Source of the DNA: Eutreptiella sp. 'Long Island Sound 2002'
Lineage: Eukaryota > Euglenozoa > Euglenophyceae > Eutreptiales > Eutreptiaceae
DNA length: 64,000 nt
Direction of reading: 5' to 3'
NCBI GenBank assembly: GCA_964036045.1
Contig: OZ038386.1
Span: 16,628,329 to 16,692,328 of the forward strand
Position 1 is the stretch's first letter; each line of letters starts with the position of its first letter. Below the pieces are notes generated by a model. That model saw nothing but the letters and a program-made list of their open reading frames with translations. It ran no database searches and had not been told where the DNA came from. Below, piece by piece: positions 11,801 to 23,601 of the stretch. Both the position numbers and the translations under genes were made by a program.

Positions 11801-14800
11801 TCACGGAGCCCCTAGATCACTTGTCCTGCTTGACTACTCCGGAGTCGGCTTTCCCAGAGACGGGCTGTTGCCCGTGCCGTTGACCAGGTGCATCCAGATG
11901 CACAGTCCGAAACATGCTGGGCTTGCCCACTCTAGCACTGAATTGTCCGCGCCGGTGTGTGCATCTGCAGGATAATTTTCCGGACAGGGGCTTCTAACAA
12001 CCACAATGGAGCAGAACCCCCATTGTGCAACGTGGATCATTGCATGCGAGTTGTTTTTGGGGGATGGGGACATGATGAGGTTACAGAGGGCACGTGAGGA
12101 GGCAGACGCCCGTTTCATCACAACACCGGAACGGCACCAGGAGAGGGACAGGCGTAGCGTTAGGAGAGGCTTTGGCATTGCAGAAGGAGGATTCGGAAAT
12201 TCGTTTTCAGGTTCAGGATTGCTGGTATGCTGACGCATATCGTGCGGAATCGACCTGCCCAGCCACCAGGGAAGTATTGGCATGGCCGTACACCATTGCG
12301 GGGGGGGGGGATCCCCCCCCCCCCGCAGACCAAAGTGACCATAGCAGGAAAAAACGAAATTTAACCCCCCCCCTTCCATTGTCATGCGCGTGATAATATT
12401 TCTGTGCGTGATAATAGGGGGTGCGTGATATTATTTTGACCGCCGCCCAGGGATGCGCAAAAGATTTGTGCAACTGTGACCCCTGCTCTGGGGGGGGGGA
12501 TTGAGGTCCTTTGCGATCACGCTCACCCTCAGTTGCTGTCCTGGCTGCTTTGCGTGTGGCTGGGTTGAGGTATGCAGTGATCCCTGGTGGCCCTACCATG
12601 TTTGTGCAGTCAATTGACACTGCTTTGGCAGCCTTGTACAGAACTGCCCATCACCGGTTGTTTTGCTACACAGGCCACCAGAATGCTGTGAATCTCCTGG
12701 ATGTGCCAACACTGTTTCAAGATTTAGGATACATCGATCCAACAAAGCTCAAGTTGCGTGTCCCATTCCAGTTCGCTGTTCCCCAGCGTGCCGATCTCCC
12801 AAGGGGAGATGCATCCGCTCCTCAACCCAAGCCCAAGCGCAACCCTAAACCAGTTTCAAGGCAGTTGTCAATGTTCGCATTTCTCTCCAAATAACTGGAC
12901 CAAGTAGCAACGGTGTTGCAAGAAATCCTAGTTTCCGCCTTTTGTGTTGCTACCTCTAACGTCAAGAATTGCATGCGTGATATTATTTTGGAGGTATAAC
13001 ACATTATCATGCATGCGTGATATTATTTCGGTGCGTGATAATGATGGGGGGGGGGGGTACCATTGGAAAACTCTGGTCGGGCCATTTTTGGTATACAAAT
13101 TTTTGGCTCTCAGGCCCCCCCAAGCGTTTTTCGAAAATCCGAAAAGCAAGAAGACCTCCATGGATGTCGTGTGCCGAGAGAGAATGCACTAATCACAGCA
13201 ATACGGTGCCCAGCAAAAAGACAGGGAACAACAAAACACAGAACACAAGCAGCCAAAACAACTCCAGACGAAAATTTGCACCGGAAACGTTGCCGAATCA
13301 CTTGAGGAGAGGAGGGGCGTCAAAGGGGGGGATTCTGAGCCCCGCCCCACCTCAACCGTACCAACTCATACCCACTCAGTATTTATGGCGCACACACCTT
13401 CTGGTCCCGAGTTTGCATGGAACTGCGGGACTGGGACTTTCGGGCAAGGGGCTTCAGCTCAGGCTAAGGCTAGGGTTGGGGACAGTGTGGGGGCTAGGGC
13501 AAGGGCTATGGCTATGGCTATGGCCGTGGCTGGACTGGGGCTCGGACATTTGGATAAAGACTGTTGTGGGCGATGTGGGTCTCAGGCTTACGGCTATCAC
13601 CAGGTCTAGGAGATCTAGGGCTCGGGTGAAGGTGTGGCCCAAGCTTGCCTGGGCTGAGCCTGATCCACAGCCGAACCCAAAGCCCTGGCTTCAGCGGGGC
13701 TCTGGCAAGACACTGCGTGAGAATTGGGAACAGCCCACACCTGCTGCTCTCTGACGTAGAGTTAAGCCGCTTGGTTCGCGCCGGCTCTTTTCCGTTGGGG
13801 GTCGAATGGCGGCGGTTGACCGCCTTGCCGGACGGCTTCTTGGTGAGCGCAGCCGCCAGAGCGCTCTTCTTGGGCTCGGCGGGCGTCTTGACCTTGACGT
13901 CTCGGGCTGTGGACCCCGAGGAATCGCTGCGGTTGCCTATTCCGGCCTTCGCCTTCGGCTTCGGCTTCGCAGCCAGAGAGCTCTTGCTGGTCGTCGCGTC
14001 TGCAACCGGCCGCCGGATGATGGTGCTGGAGGTGCTGGGGGCGGTCTTGATGACCGAAGAAGGGCCCTTCGTGACTGCAACCCTTTGGCTTGCAGGCGAT
14101 CGAATCCCGTTCGTGGGTGAGATGGCCTGGGATGACGTGGGGGTGATAGGCTTACTGCTGCTCCGGGTCTTCTCGTCAGCAAGCTCCCTCTCCCTCGCCT
14201 CAGCCTCCGCCCGCTGCCTTTCCTCCTCCAGCTGCTGCAGCCGCTGCTGCTCCTGTTGCCGCTTCAGCTGTTCCTCCTCCAGCTTTAGCTCCAGCTCCTG
14301 CCGCCGCTTCTCCTCCTGGAGATCATAAGGGGAACTGTTGAGCATCCGGCAGGCGATACTGCGACTAACCCAAGTAGGGTGGTAGGTTCAGATCCTCAAA
14401 AAGACAAATGATTGAGCATGTGGCAATCTTCGATACGACATTTCCATCAGCAAGCAATTTTGAGACCATGCGAAATAAATGGGAGCAGCAGCTCAAACAA
14501 ATGAGACCGAAACTTTTTCGAAGCCAACAGAATATAAGAAAGGGACGACCCTCGGCAGCTCAACCAATGTGCACTTCCATTACATCAAAGCCCAAATGTT
14601 AAATCCAAGAGGAAATTTTCCAATACAGTATAGTCGCATATGTGGCAAAATGAACTAGTTCGAGAAATGAGTGTGCGTGTGGGGCATAATTCCCACCACC
14701 ACTGACCTGGGAAATGTAAAACAGGGCCAGGGGCAGGGATGTACGAGAAAAGAGGAGGGCCCACTTTTGAGGCGAGATTGGGCTATCCCCTCGTCGGTGG

Positions 14801-16853
14801 ACTTTGAGGTTGGGCATTGGGGTCGTTAACGCCATCTCATGTGACTGGGGCATGTGCTGTGTGGTTAAGAGGGGGAAGGGCTCCTCCCGGAAAATGTTTT
14901 GTTTTCAAGCATCATTTGCCCCAAAGACAGATATCTATCAAAGAGGCCATGTCCGCAAGAGTGGACGCGGTGTTGTGCAGGGGTGCTCTCCTTGGCCCCG
15001 TCGTCATGATGCGGTCAGACGTGCCCGAAACACCAAGCAACAATGCCACGCAGCGTACCTGCAAACGTCTCTCCTCCTGCAGCCGCTTCTCCTCCTGCAG
15101 CCTTTTCTCCTCCTGCAGCTTCTTTTCCTGCTGCTCCTGCAACCGCCTCTCCTCTTGCTTCTGCAATTCCAAATAATCGGGCTGCGAGGGAGGCGTTGCT
15201 GGCCGAGCAGGGACGGCGTGCAGGGCAGGCGGCGCATGCGGGCTGGTGGAATTGTTACTCGTCGCAGCCGTCGGCTCGTGCTCGGGCGTGGCCCGCGAGC
15301 GATTCGGCTGCGGACTGTGGGTGCGGCCCGTCGCGTCGCCGCTCCGGGGCGAGACCTGGTAGCCCCCGCTCCGGGGCGAGACGGGGTTGGCGGGCGGGGA
15401 AGGCGGGGCTGCCTTGGCATCGGTGGCCCGCGGCTTAGGAGACACGGGCTGGCTCGTGAAACTGAACTTGCGGGACGGGATGCCCTGGATTTTGCTCACC
15501 GGTGAATAATCGGCGCCGGAGTTGGAACGGTAGAGCATATCCGAATTGTCCATCGACGGCTGTCGGGCCTGTCCTGAGGGTCGTAGCTGCGACTGCTCCT
15601 TCATATTGAAAACCTGCACAGTCACAAGGGCAGTGAAGGCGGTGGTCGGTCCGCATGATTGGGGCTGAAGAGGCGGCACTACTCACTCAGCAAGCTTCAA
15701 TCCGCAATTTGCAATCAGCAAGCAACCCTCCCCTTGGGGCTCAACGAGAACAAGGCACTGGATGTGGAGCTATCACTTTGCCAACCATGGACATTGCAGT
15801 GTACTGCGCAACATCCAAACCCCGACCCCATGCGATCGGGGGGCATGGGACAGTGGTGACTGGAGTGGGAAGCGGCAGCGATACCTTACTTGGGACCGCC
15901 TCCATCTCATTCCTAATCTCGCTTGAGGTGAACGAACTCTCGTGCGGCACTGCTGGGGAGGGGTATCTTGGGGAGGGGTAGCGGGTCGTGGAGGCGGGCC
16001 GGATGGTGGAAGAGGGGCGGATGGGGGCGGCTGGCGGGTATGACGAGCCGCCGTTGGGGCTGCTGCTGCGTTCTGACCCCCGAACGCCCGGCGAATGTCC
16101 TCTCATATCCCGCATCGGTGAGTTCTGGCTTCGGAGGTCGCGGCTGGAGCTGTTCATCGCCGAGCGCACGTTCGGGGACATTTGTCGGACCTGGGGCGAC
16201 ACAGTCCGCACGTTGGGGGACACCTGGCGGACGTTGGGGGACATCTGGCGCATGCTTGGCGACGCGGGTCGCATGATGCCGCTCCCCATCCCGGGGTTCA
16301 AGACATTCGGGTTGGGATTCGTCGGAAAATTGCGGATTGAATTGTTGGTAGTGGGTGAATGGGCAGACCCAGCGTCACCATGTATTCCGGGCGAGATTGG
16401 CCGCGTCACCCCGGGTGAGGGGTTGCTGCTGCGGCGGTTGGCATCCATGTCCAAAGAGTTCGAAAAGCTTTGTACAGGCTTTCCGTGGCTGGGGGATAGC
16501 TGCGTGTGCGAGTTTGGAGACAGAGGTATTGTTCTGCTATTGGGCTTCGCAATGGTGCGTGAATTGTGCGGCATCACCATGCTGTTGGTTTTGCGAAAGC
16601 TACCACCTTGAAAGGATGAGGTATGGGATGTGTTGAAATTGATCTCGTCGTTGAGCTTGCGAAAGCTACCACCTTGAAAGGATGAGGTATGGGATGTGTT
16701 GAAATTGATCTCGTCGTTGAGCTTGTCAAGTTCAACTAATGTTCGTTGTACGTCATGGCCATTGCTTTCTAGCACCCTGGTGACCTTTTCTCGGGGGACT
16801 TGGGGATACATCGCCACTAATTCTCCGATATGCCGATTCTCTGAAGTCGACAT
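8562..16853 (-). CDS. CUE-domain, coiled-coil, Ser-Pro-repeat protein, multi-exon
   Basis: The start ATG is at 16853. Exons read from the splice sites are 16853-15885, 15613-15059, 14315-13741 and 10469 to a donor near 10230, with a likely fifth at 8897-8562. Codon phase is kept across the first three junctions. Residues about 6-45 form a CUE-like ubiquitin-binding domain (MYPQVPREKV, then VLESNGHDVQRTLVEL). A disordered region rich in SPNVRQ-type hexamers follows. A highly charged coiled coil (EEKRLQEE, then QELELKLEEEQLKRQQ) is split by intron 2. Then come Lys/Ala-Pro-rich and Ser-Pro tails. CUE domains bind ubiquitin; a scaffold or trafficking role is only inference. I know no named orthologue. 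Intron 3 (13740-10470) holds a transposon relic in the opposite orientation. Confidence 0.6.
12298..12326. repeat. Perfect G11-AT-C12 hairpin
   Basis: A run of 11 G (12300-12310) is followed by AT and a run of 12 C (12313-12324), bordered by GC on both sides. It is almost completely self-complementary, with no loop beyond the central dinucleotide. It lies about 40 bp left of the 694-bp TIR element. Confidence 0.85.
12364..13057 (+). mobile_element. 694-bp TIR element of pogo/Tc1-mariner type, internally deleted
   Basis: Both ends start with a poly-C run on the outward-reading strand (C9 at 12365-12373; complement of G12 at 13046-13057). Each run is followed by an imperfect inverted arm, cattgtcatgcgc on the left against cattatcacgcac on the complement of the right. 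TA lies directly outside both ends (12362-12363 and 13058-13059), as expected for Tc1/mariner/pogo insertion. Inside the ends are several copies of gcgtgataat or gcgtgatatt. The only coding content is a transposase C-terminus, so the element cannot be autonomous. It lies in the third intron of the CUE/SP gene, antisense to it. Confidence 0.5.
12511..12894 (+). pseudogene. C-terminal fragment of a DDE_1 (pogo/Jerky-type) transposase
   Basis: The frame encodes about 127 residues from a non-ATG codon. Near residues 22-36 it reads YAVIPGGPTMFVQSID, matching the conserved IPGG.T...Q.lD segment of DDE_1 transposases, whose Asp is the third catalytic residue. The preceding VAVLAALRVAGLR fits the helix before that motif. 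The rest is a basic tail (KPKRNPKPVSRQ) ending AFLSK. The first two catalytic Asp residues and the DNA-binding domain are absent, so this is a truncated relic. The match rests on one motif and its context. Confidence 0.45.
16591..16722 (-). repeat. 66-bp in-frame tandem duplication within exon 1
   Basis: Two adjacent identical 66-bp copies (16591-16656 and 16657-16722) encode the 22-residue unit containing LNDEINFNTSHTSSFQG twice, directly after the CUE domain. The length is a multiple of three, so the frame is kept. The lack of visible divergence implies a recent event or an assembly artefact. Confidence 0.85.
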
Positions 16854-16867
16854 TTCGCCGGATAGAA

Positions 16868-19800
16868 ATGGGCTTCAAAACAAAGCTGTGGACAAAGAAT
16901 GTGGGCAAAGTCACGGGTGAAGGAAAAAACGACAAAAACCAAACGCTTCAATCTCAAGTTGCCTCGGCACACTATCTATTGCGTCGGCGGCGAGCAAAGG
17001 TGCCGCGCATACTTTGTCATGCGCCACTACCCCGCGAGCACCGTGCCCTGTCTATTCACATCAAACCACTACGGCGCCACCGGTTACATGAATGGATGGA
17101 TGGATGGATGGATGGGTTCCACCGACGAAAACTTGGAAAGCTCGATTGATTCAAGTGAGAAACCCCTCGTCCTATGGTGGTGCATCGCGAGTCGGAAGCA
17201 CAACCAACAGCACCGTGAATAACACTCAACTTGTGATCGTGACCACCGGTGACCTTCGTGATATTCGTTGGCGAAACGTACAAGAATACCAAATTATTAT
17301 TTGGAAGAAAGCCTCCATTCGTTTGCATTTGTGTCAAACGCAAGAGCTAAACTTGTATGAAGGGGAATGTCGTATGAAGGGGAATGTTTATTCGTAGATT
17401 CGTCGGAGACACAAACGTACGGGGTACAAGTTGTATTTGCACGCGTGCGACCGATGGCCACTGTCTTTGACGCAACCAATGGTGGCTGGCCGCAAATTAT
17501 CAATATGTGTTGGGCGTTGCTTGGTGCCCATTTGCGAACCCAAACACTACCACCGCTTTAATGAACCCTTATTGGAACAACGGTGAGGTGTCTTCCCCAA
17601 TAGATGTGCTCGAAAGACGACAATCATCGGTTGCGGGTTGTCAAACAAAACCGCGAAAACGAGCCATGATCGCGAACAAGCGCGACAACTGGTTGGCAAG
17701 CCATTGATTGAAATCGACAAATAAGAAGAGATTACCCTTTCGGTCAAAACAACTTGTGCGCATTTCAACGATTTTTACATCTTTGTCCTCTCTACGAACT
17801 TGAGCAAACACGAACACATGAGGAATATGGCCTTTAGCATGGAGCACTAGCGATCAAAATCAAAAACCTCAGAGTGTTCCAGAGTATTATGGAAAACGCG
17901 GTTGAGTTTGTGTGATTGCCTGAGGCATCCGTTTCTTGATCTCGGAACATTTTTTCGTGTATTTCTTGTCCGAGCGTTAGAAATGAGCGTGGCTTCGAAA
18001 AAACGATGATTACGTGTTGCAATTATTATTGGTGATTAGTCGGTCGCTAATTGCAACCAAGTTAAAGGGGTGTCACATCGACCCCTCCGCACATCTCACA
18101 TACCAAGGTCAAACGCGAGTTCAATTGCATGATTTCCACTTCCCGTTTACACCTTTGGTGACAATTTTGTGCTCCCGTGCCGTACGGCTGTACGGTCAAA
18201 CTTATGCAAACAAACATAATTGTATGCAAACCCAGAAACAAACAATAGAACCCAGGAAAGAGCGATTGTCTAAGACACAGTGCACACGATGGTCTTAATG
18301 CGTTTGAGCTCGCGTTCGAGCATCGCTTCGATGCGTGTAATTCTCATGGTGTACCACTAATTGCTTTTAGAATGCCTGGAAAACGAGTCGAGAAATTGAT
18401 GGATGATTTGCGGAGCCTCAAACAAGCCACGCATCATGACCACATGGTTGTGACACGTTGTGACACGTGTGACACGGAAGGTTGTAAGTTTAGATGTTCT
18501 GCACCTGCATCAGCATACAAATTTTCTAACGAAGCTCCGCATGAAGCTAGTTTGGAACGGTTCCGCCAACTGCTTTCTCGAATATTCGGATTGGCGTACA
18601 TGCAACTTGGCCAAACATTTTGTGACACGGAAAGGTAGGAAGGGCAGCAAAATTTTGGCATGTGGCGAACAAATTAAAATTCATCCCTAGCCAGCTAGTT
18701 CGCGCCCCACAAACTTCACAAATTCTCAAGGGACCCTTTTCATGGTTTCCTTTCTCACCACTATCTTTCACGACGAAGGGTAAAATGACTTGTCGAGCAG
18801 AAAGGGCATGCATGCTTTGCAACGTCGAGATATCGCACACCGTCTCTGCCTAATGAGCTTGAGTTGGCGGTCACCGACAACGCACACCCTACATCTTTTC
18901 AAGAGTTCCGGACTTGACTTTCGGAGGTCATGTTTTGCACACAAACCAAACCGGGAGCTCTAGCAAAATGATATCATGATATCACCGACAATATCACGTC
19001 TTTTGCTTTCTTTCGGTACGTCTGTTGTAATAAGGTCTACTATGGGTTATACGGGAGAACGTTCAACATTGAACCATGATGTAGGCAAAACTTTGAGGCA
19101 TGTGCAATCAAACGTTTAGCATGTCATTGTTGTATTAAATTCGCCTATTGGAGGCCGATCCAAACAGCCGTTGAAATGTTGCCGCCCCAACGAGAAACGA
19201 AGGGAACAATTGCACACGTGTGAATGGATCCCATTTGGTTGTGTTATCGTGGGAAGATATGGCACAACCTTCTCAGTGGGTATCAAGCGAATCGCATATT
19301 GGTCAAGTCGCATGATTTGGGCCCTCCCGGTTTCTTCAACTGTTGCCCTTGATGACAAAGGCATTGAGTGCCGTTGCCCTTGATCTGGACGAAGCCGCGC
19401 AAGCACAACAATTAAGGTGTCATGAGTCAAGTCAATAGGTTTGTTCTGCCAAGACAAGACTGCAAGGTGTTAGTGACCGAAAAGTCTGGGGTGCCTGCGC
19501 AGTATGGCAAACAGTGCAATCCGATGCCATTCAGTGGCGTTTCCAGTAAAACGGCAAGTTTGAATCCTTTAGCGAGGAAGGGAGTACATTGAGCTGAAAC
19601 GTGTAATGGATAACAATGCATTAAGACCTTCACCATGGGACAAAAGTCTTAGCTGAGCAAAGTCAAGGGATGCGTGACAATGTTTCCATCACCACTGGAT
19701 TTTTGCCCCTTCAGTAACGTTCAACACACTGTAAACTGTTGCTGCAAACCCCCCCCCCCCAGGCGCAGGGGCAGCTACATGAGTATGGCCATACAACGGG

Positions 19801-20740
19801 GAATACACCTGAACCCCTGGGCACCTACAGACATTGGTCCATGGCTCCAAAGGCAGGGTGTTATTCGCACTATTCCGGTCATCTGAGGTCCCTGAAGCTG
19901 AGCTGTCCACGCTATTTCAGGTGTCCCGCCAGACTGTTTTTAGTGCAGAATTATGGCATGATATTGTTGTCACCGAAGGGCGCAGTCCTTAGAGGGTGTC
20001 TTAGGCACAGTAGAGAACATCAAAAAGGATGCCCTGGGTAGAAGCAATACTTTTGAACGGTGCGCGGAGTTTGCTTAGTGTCGACCTGCGAGTTTCTCTT
20101 TCTGAAGAGCAAGCTGTGCACCTCCCAACTTAGCTCTCCTCAGTGAGGTCAGGGTCGTGACCTCCGTTCTGTTACGCAGCCTAAAATGCTGGCGGATTCT
20201 GAAACCGGTCGACTACTGCTTCGAGATGGCACGCAAGTGGCAGGTGCTTTGCCCCCGGCAGGTGACAGAGGTTCAAGTCTTTCTACTCCTGAGGCAATCT
20301 TTATGCCATTAGTGCCATATGCAACTTATCTCCCCACCCGTTTTGGAGTCATAGCAGTTCAGAATCAAGTCTATCCTTCCGGCTTCAAAACCCTTTGGTG
20401 GATAGCGTGGATAGAGTTTCGGGTCGGAAACTTGCAGCCAAAACAGGCTGCACCTGGCGCACGCGACGCATACGGAGTCGAAGCCGCTGCGTTCACACTC
20501 CTTTTCGCTCAGGTGGTGAAATACCGCCCCCCCCCCCCCCAAAAACGCCCCCAAAACGTGGGTATATCCGGACGGTGTGTGGTCACCACGGGGTGTGAGG
20601 AGGTTGCCCGGGCGAGTTTTCACTTGGTCTTGGACACCTACTGGACCATTTCCCTTCGTGGTGGGCAACCTCCTTCCAAGGGCTCCAAGTGGCAGACATA
20701 AGAACAAGGCATACAAAAGGCACAAAACGAGCAGCAAAAA
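16868..20740. other. A+T-richer stretch without a supported gene
   Basis: Base composition is visibly lower in G+C than in the flanks. Frames are short. A (TGGA)n microsatellite lies at about 17090-17115. A reading start at 18372 (MPGKRVEKLMDDLRSLK) follows an acceptor-like gcttttag but could not be extended. Poly-C tracts lie near 19750 and 20527. Confidence 0.3.
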
Positions 20741-20746
20741 CACCTC

Positions 20747-21656
20747 TCACTGACCACTGTGCAGTACAACCTCCAGGCGCTCTCTGAGTTCCTGCTTCTT
20801 GCCTGTCACCCTCAGTTTGCCTCCAGAGGCATTGTACTGCTTGATAGCCTGTGTTAGAACTGCTTTGGTTACCTTCCCTTGGACCTGAGGCACCAAACCC
20901 ACCATTTGCAAGTGCTGCACAAGCTGTTGGTCCATGGCAAGTTTTTCAAGTTTTGCCCTCTTGTTGGCATTCTCGTGCAGCAGCTTGCCTAACATTACCT
21001 CAGAGAATCGCCTCACACTGAGCTCAGGGTCCGCAAGCCTTTCTCTACCTCTCTTCTGTGTGCCACCAAGTCCTCAGGAGCCACTTCGTCACGGTAAGAG
21101 GACCTGTGGCACCGAACCCAGGCTGCAATTAGATGCATTCGCATGTGAGGGCATCTGTCCAGGTGCATTCTCATGTAATGGAACACAGATTCACCCCAAC
21201 GGTTGGTCCCACGGATTAAGGTTGGTACCTTCATTTCAAGGAAAGGCATGAGGTGTGTTTTTACTGTGTGCTTCAGTGAGTCTACAAGAATGCGACAGAT
21301 GGTTAGCTGAGTGTGGGACTCTGGGAACTCTGGGAACTAGAAGTCATCTGAGACGAACTGCACGACTGACTGCTTGCTGACTGACTGCTTGCTGTGTCTT
21401 CGTCGAAGGTAGGTGTGCGGCGGGTACGGCGACTGTCAGCAGGCAGAACACACTTCTTGTGCCAGCATGCCTCACAACACAGAGGTGGACCTGGATGCGG
21501 ATTGCGAAAATGTGACTCAAGGGGAGCAGGGACAAGTGAGAAATAGGCATTTGGCGAGTGCTTGCCAACCGCACAGTACCGCGTCGTCTTGCCCTTCTTT
21601 CTGTTGCCTGCGAATGTGCCCCAGTGAAACTGCGCGGAAGTCATTGCTGCTCCCAA
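20747..21656 (-). pseudogene. Broken SAP-domain gene with Cys/His-rich N-terminal part
   Basis: Three minus-strand frames appear to be pieces of one gene. The upstream frame (21656 down) has a Cys/His cluster (CCEACWHKKC) and a Ser/Gln-rich tract. The middle frame runs from about 21336 through KTHLMPFLEMKVPTLIRG, then VFHYMRMHLDRCPHMRMHL, to 21013. The last piece (20747 to about 21030) reads PELSVRRFSEVMLGKLLHE and ends in a helix-turn-helix resembling a SAP DNA-binding motif (AVLTQAIKQYNASGG, then KKQELRERLEVVL). Middle and last pieces join in sense if one base is missing near 21033. The first junction may be an intron (acceptor-like tag near 21336). SAP domains bind A/T-rich DNA. A transposon origin is possible but no transposase core is seen. 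Confidence 0.4.
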
Positions 21657-21659
21657 ATA

Positions 21660-22335
21660 TGGCCTTTGTAGCCAACATATGATATTCCCCCCTGTGGGGG
21701 TCCGGGTGCATACACCAGTCTAAAATGCACAGAAATGCGAACGACTGCGTACCTAACGTCGAACGCAACAGCATTAGTTCAACCCAACGGACAAAATACA
21801 CGTCGAAATCCACATCGCGTTACAGCCTATGTAGGGCACAGTCTCGAAATCTTCACATTAAAGGGCATTCATCCATGGTCTCGGCACGTCTAAAAGCGAA
21901 AAGTTCCAAATCCCATTTTAAGCCCTCAAAATGGCGCGTCGCACGCGATTTCACCTCCTGACTTTTCGCTGCATTCTTTTGGTGACATTCAATGCAGATC
22001 GGCGCACATCTGTGAGACCCAGCAGTTCATCGTTGAAATTCGTCAGTCCATTAACAAGAAGCATCCTTTCCAATCCGGCCGAAAATAGCTGATTTGCAAA
22101 ATCTCCGACGGAGTACGTGCAATTTACAATTCCTTGCAAGCGATATCAATGAGTGATCATAATTTAATTATTCCTCCGTTGATTATGCATGCTTGTTGTC
22201 GATGGTGCACTTGAACCGCGTATAGCCTCGCCCCGTACCGCCCTCACCCAATGAAACGAAACGAAGTACGTGCTCCACAATCCAAGCCATCATCTCCATC
22301 ACCATCTCAAAATTGTCGCATGTTGGCCGACCGCT
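21660..22335. other. Nothing recognised
   Basis: Short frames only, with no splice structure or repeat that I can support. Confidence 0.3.
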
Positions 22336-22337
22336 TA

Positions 22338-23310
22338 AGGTAAAAAACCCCTATCGAGGGCCACTTTTGGTCCGGCAAAATCTGGCCGATTTCTGCAGAC
22401 CTGGAGGGCCAGTTTTTTTCAGGTTACAGATGCCGGCTGGGGCCAGTGATTGCCGTTTACAGAACCGTTTTTGGTCGCAGGACCGTGGAAAACAATTTAA
22501 ATAGAAATCGCCCTTTTTTAGGCGCTCCAGACCCCCCTGCTCCTATCGAGGCCACCCTGCATCGTGGAATTTTTACCAGCGCTTTTAATTTCTTGCAGAT
22601 TTCTTTCCATATCCTACATTGTTGAGGTAAAACATTGCCCCAAATCACAAGACATCCATAAAAACATACAAAACTTTCAGGCACTTTTTAATTGTTGGAT
22701 CATGGATGTAGTGGCATGCGGAACACCAAAGAAAACGGTATAGGGTCCCACGGATCCCCAACAAAGCCTGGTCTTTTTTCTTATTCTTTAAACAAGGATG
22801 CTATGAATATGGAAAGGGTGTTTTGGCGATGGTTTTTTGCAAACGAGTGAGATGAGGGTGGCAAAGGCGTTGGGAGGTGTTGTCAAATCGGAGGGAGATG
22901 TCGTCAAATGCATTGAGGTTGGCTGCAATAGTAACAAGCAATGGCTTCTCCACCGCATCACTTGATCTGAACAATAAACAAAAGGAAAAGGGGGAGAAAC
23001 AACAACACAAGAAGGTGATGGAAGAAGAAGATTAAAGAGAAGATACAAGATCCCCCAAATGGTGTTTTTTTACTCCACAACATGAATTTCATGTGGCATG
23101 TTTGAGTTTGGTGGTTTTTCAAATGAATGATGTGCCTCACTTCCGAGTCGTTTCCTTGCCTTTGATCGACGTGTTGCCTTGCTAGGAGGGACAATTGGGA
23201 CATTGCTAGGGCCATTGGTAGCGAGTTTCAAAGGGTTTTGCACAAAAAGACAACCTAAGACCAAAGTGGCCCTCGATTAGAGCAGCGGCCTCGATTAGGG
23301 CGTTTTACCT
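22338..23310. mobile_element. 973-bp TIR element flanked by TA
   Basis: The left end (22338-22373) starts AGGTAAAA, then CCCCTATCGAGGGCC, then ACTTTTGGTC. The right end, read on the complement from 23310 inward, starts AGGTAAAA, then CGCCCTAATCGAGG. After a short partial duplication it repeats CTAATCGAGGGCC and ACTTTGGTC (23280-23259). TA flanks both ends (22336-22337 and 23311-23312), fitting a Tc1/mariner-like insertion. The core sequence tatcgagg recurs inside near 22545. No transposase is visible. A short basic minus-strand frame (23264 down) with SKATRRSKARKR is the only protein-like content. Confidence 0.5.
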
Positions 23311-23601
23311 TATCGGCAAAAAGTGGGCTCGCGTTGACTGTTGACTCAAGAATTGGATCATTGTGGGGCTTAAGAGTGGTCATTGTTCCGCCCCTTGGGG
23401 GAGGATCGGGGTTCGGCTACATTTTTGCATGGGGCTATTCCACCACCACAACCATACCGCATTAACCTTAGACAAGTGCATGCTTTTCAACCGCATGTAG
23501 ATTTGCATCGGTGTCATGAGGACCATTGAAGCTTCGCATTACGAAGATTGCTTTCTCTTCTTGTTTAGGCAGCTTCACTTTTGGTTTGCTTGACTCGGGA
23601 G

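Noticed and set aside
13645-14328. 227-codon plus-strand Leu/Ser-rich frame
   Set aside because: Antisense shadow of the coiled-coil exon of the CUE gene.
14370-14400. ggttcagatcc, similar to a tRNA B-box
   Set aside because: No matching A-box or cloverleaf upstream, and it lies just upstream of a splice acceptor of the CUE gene.
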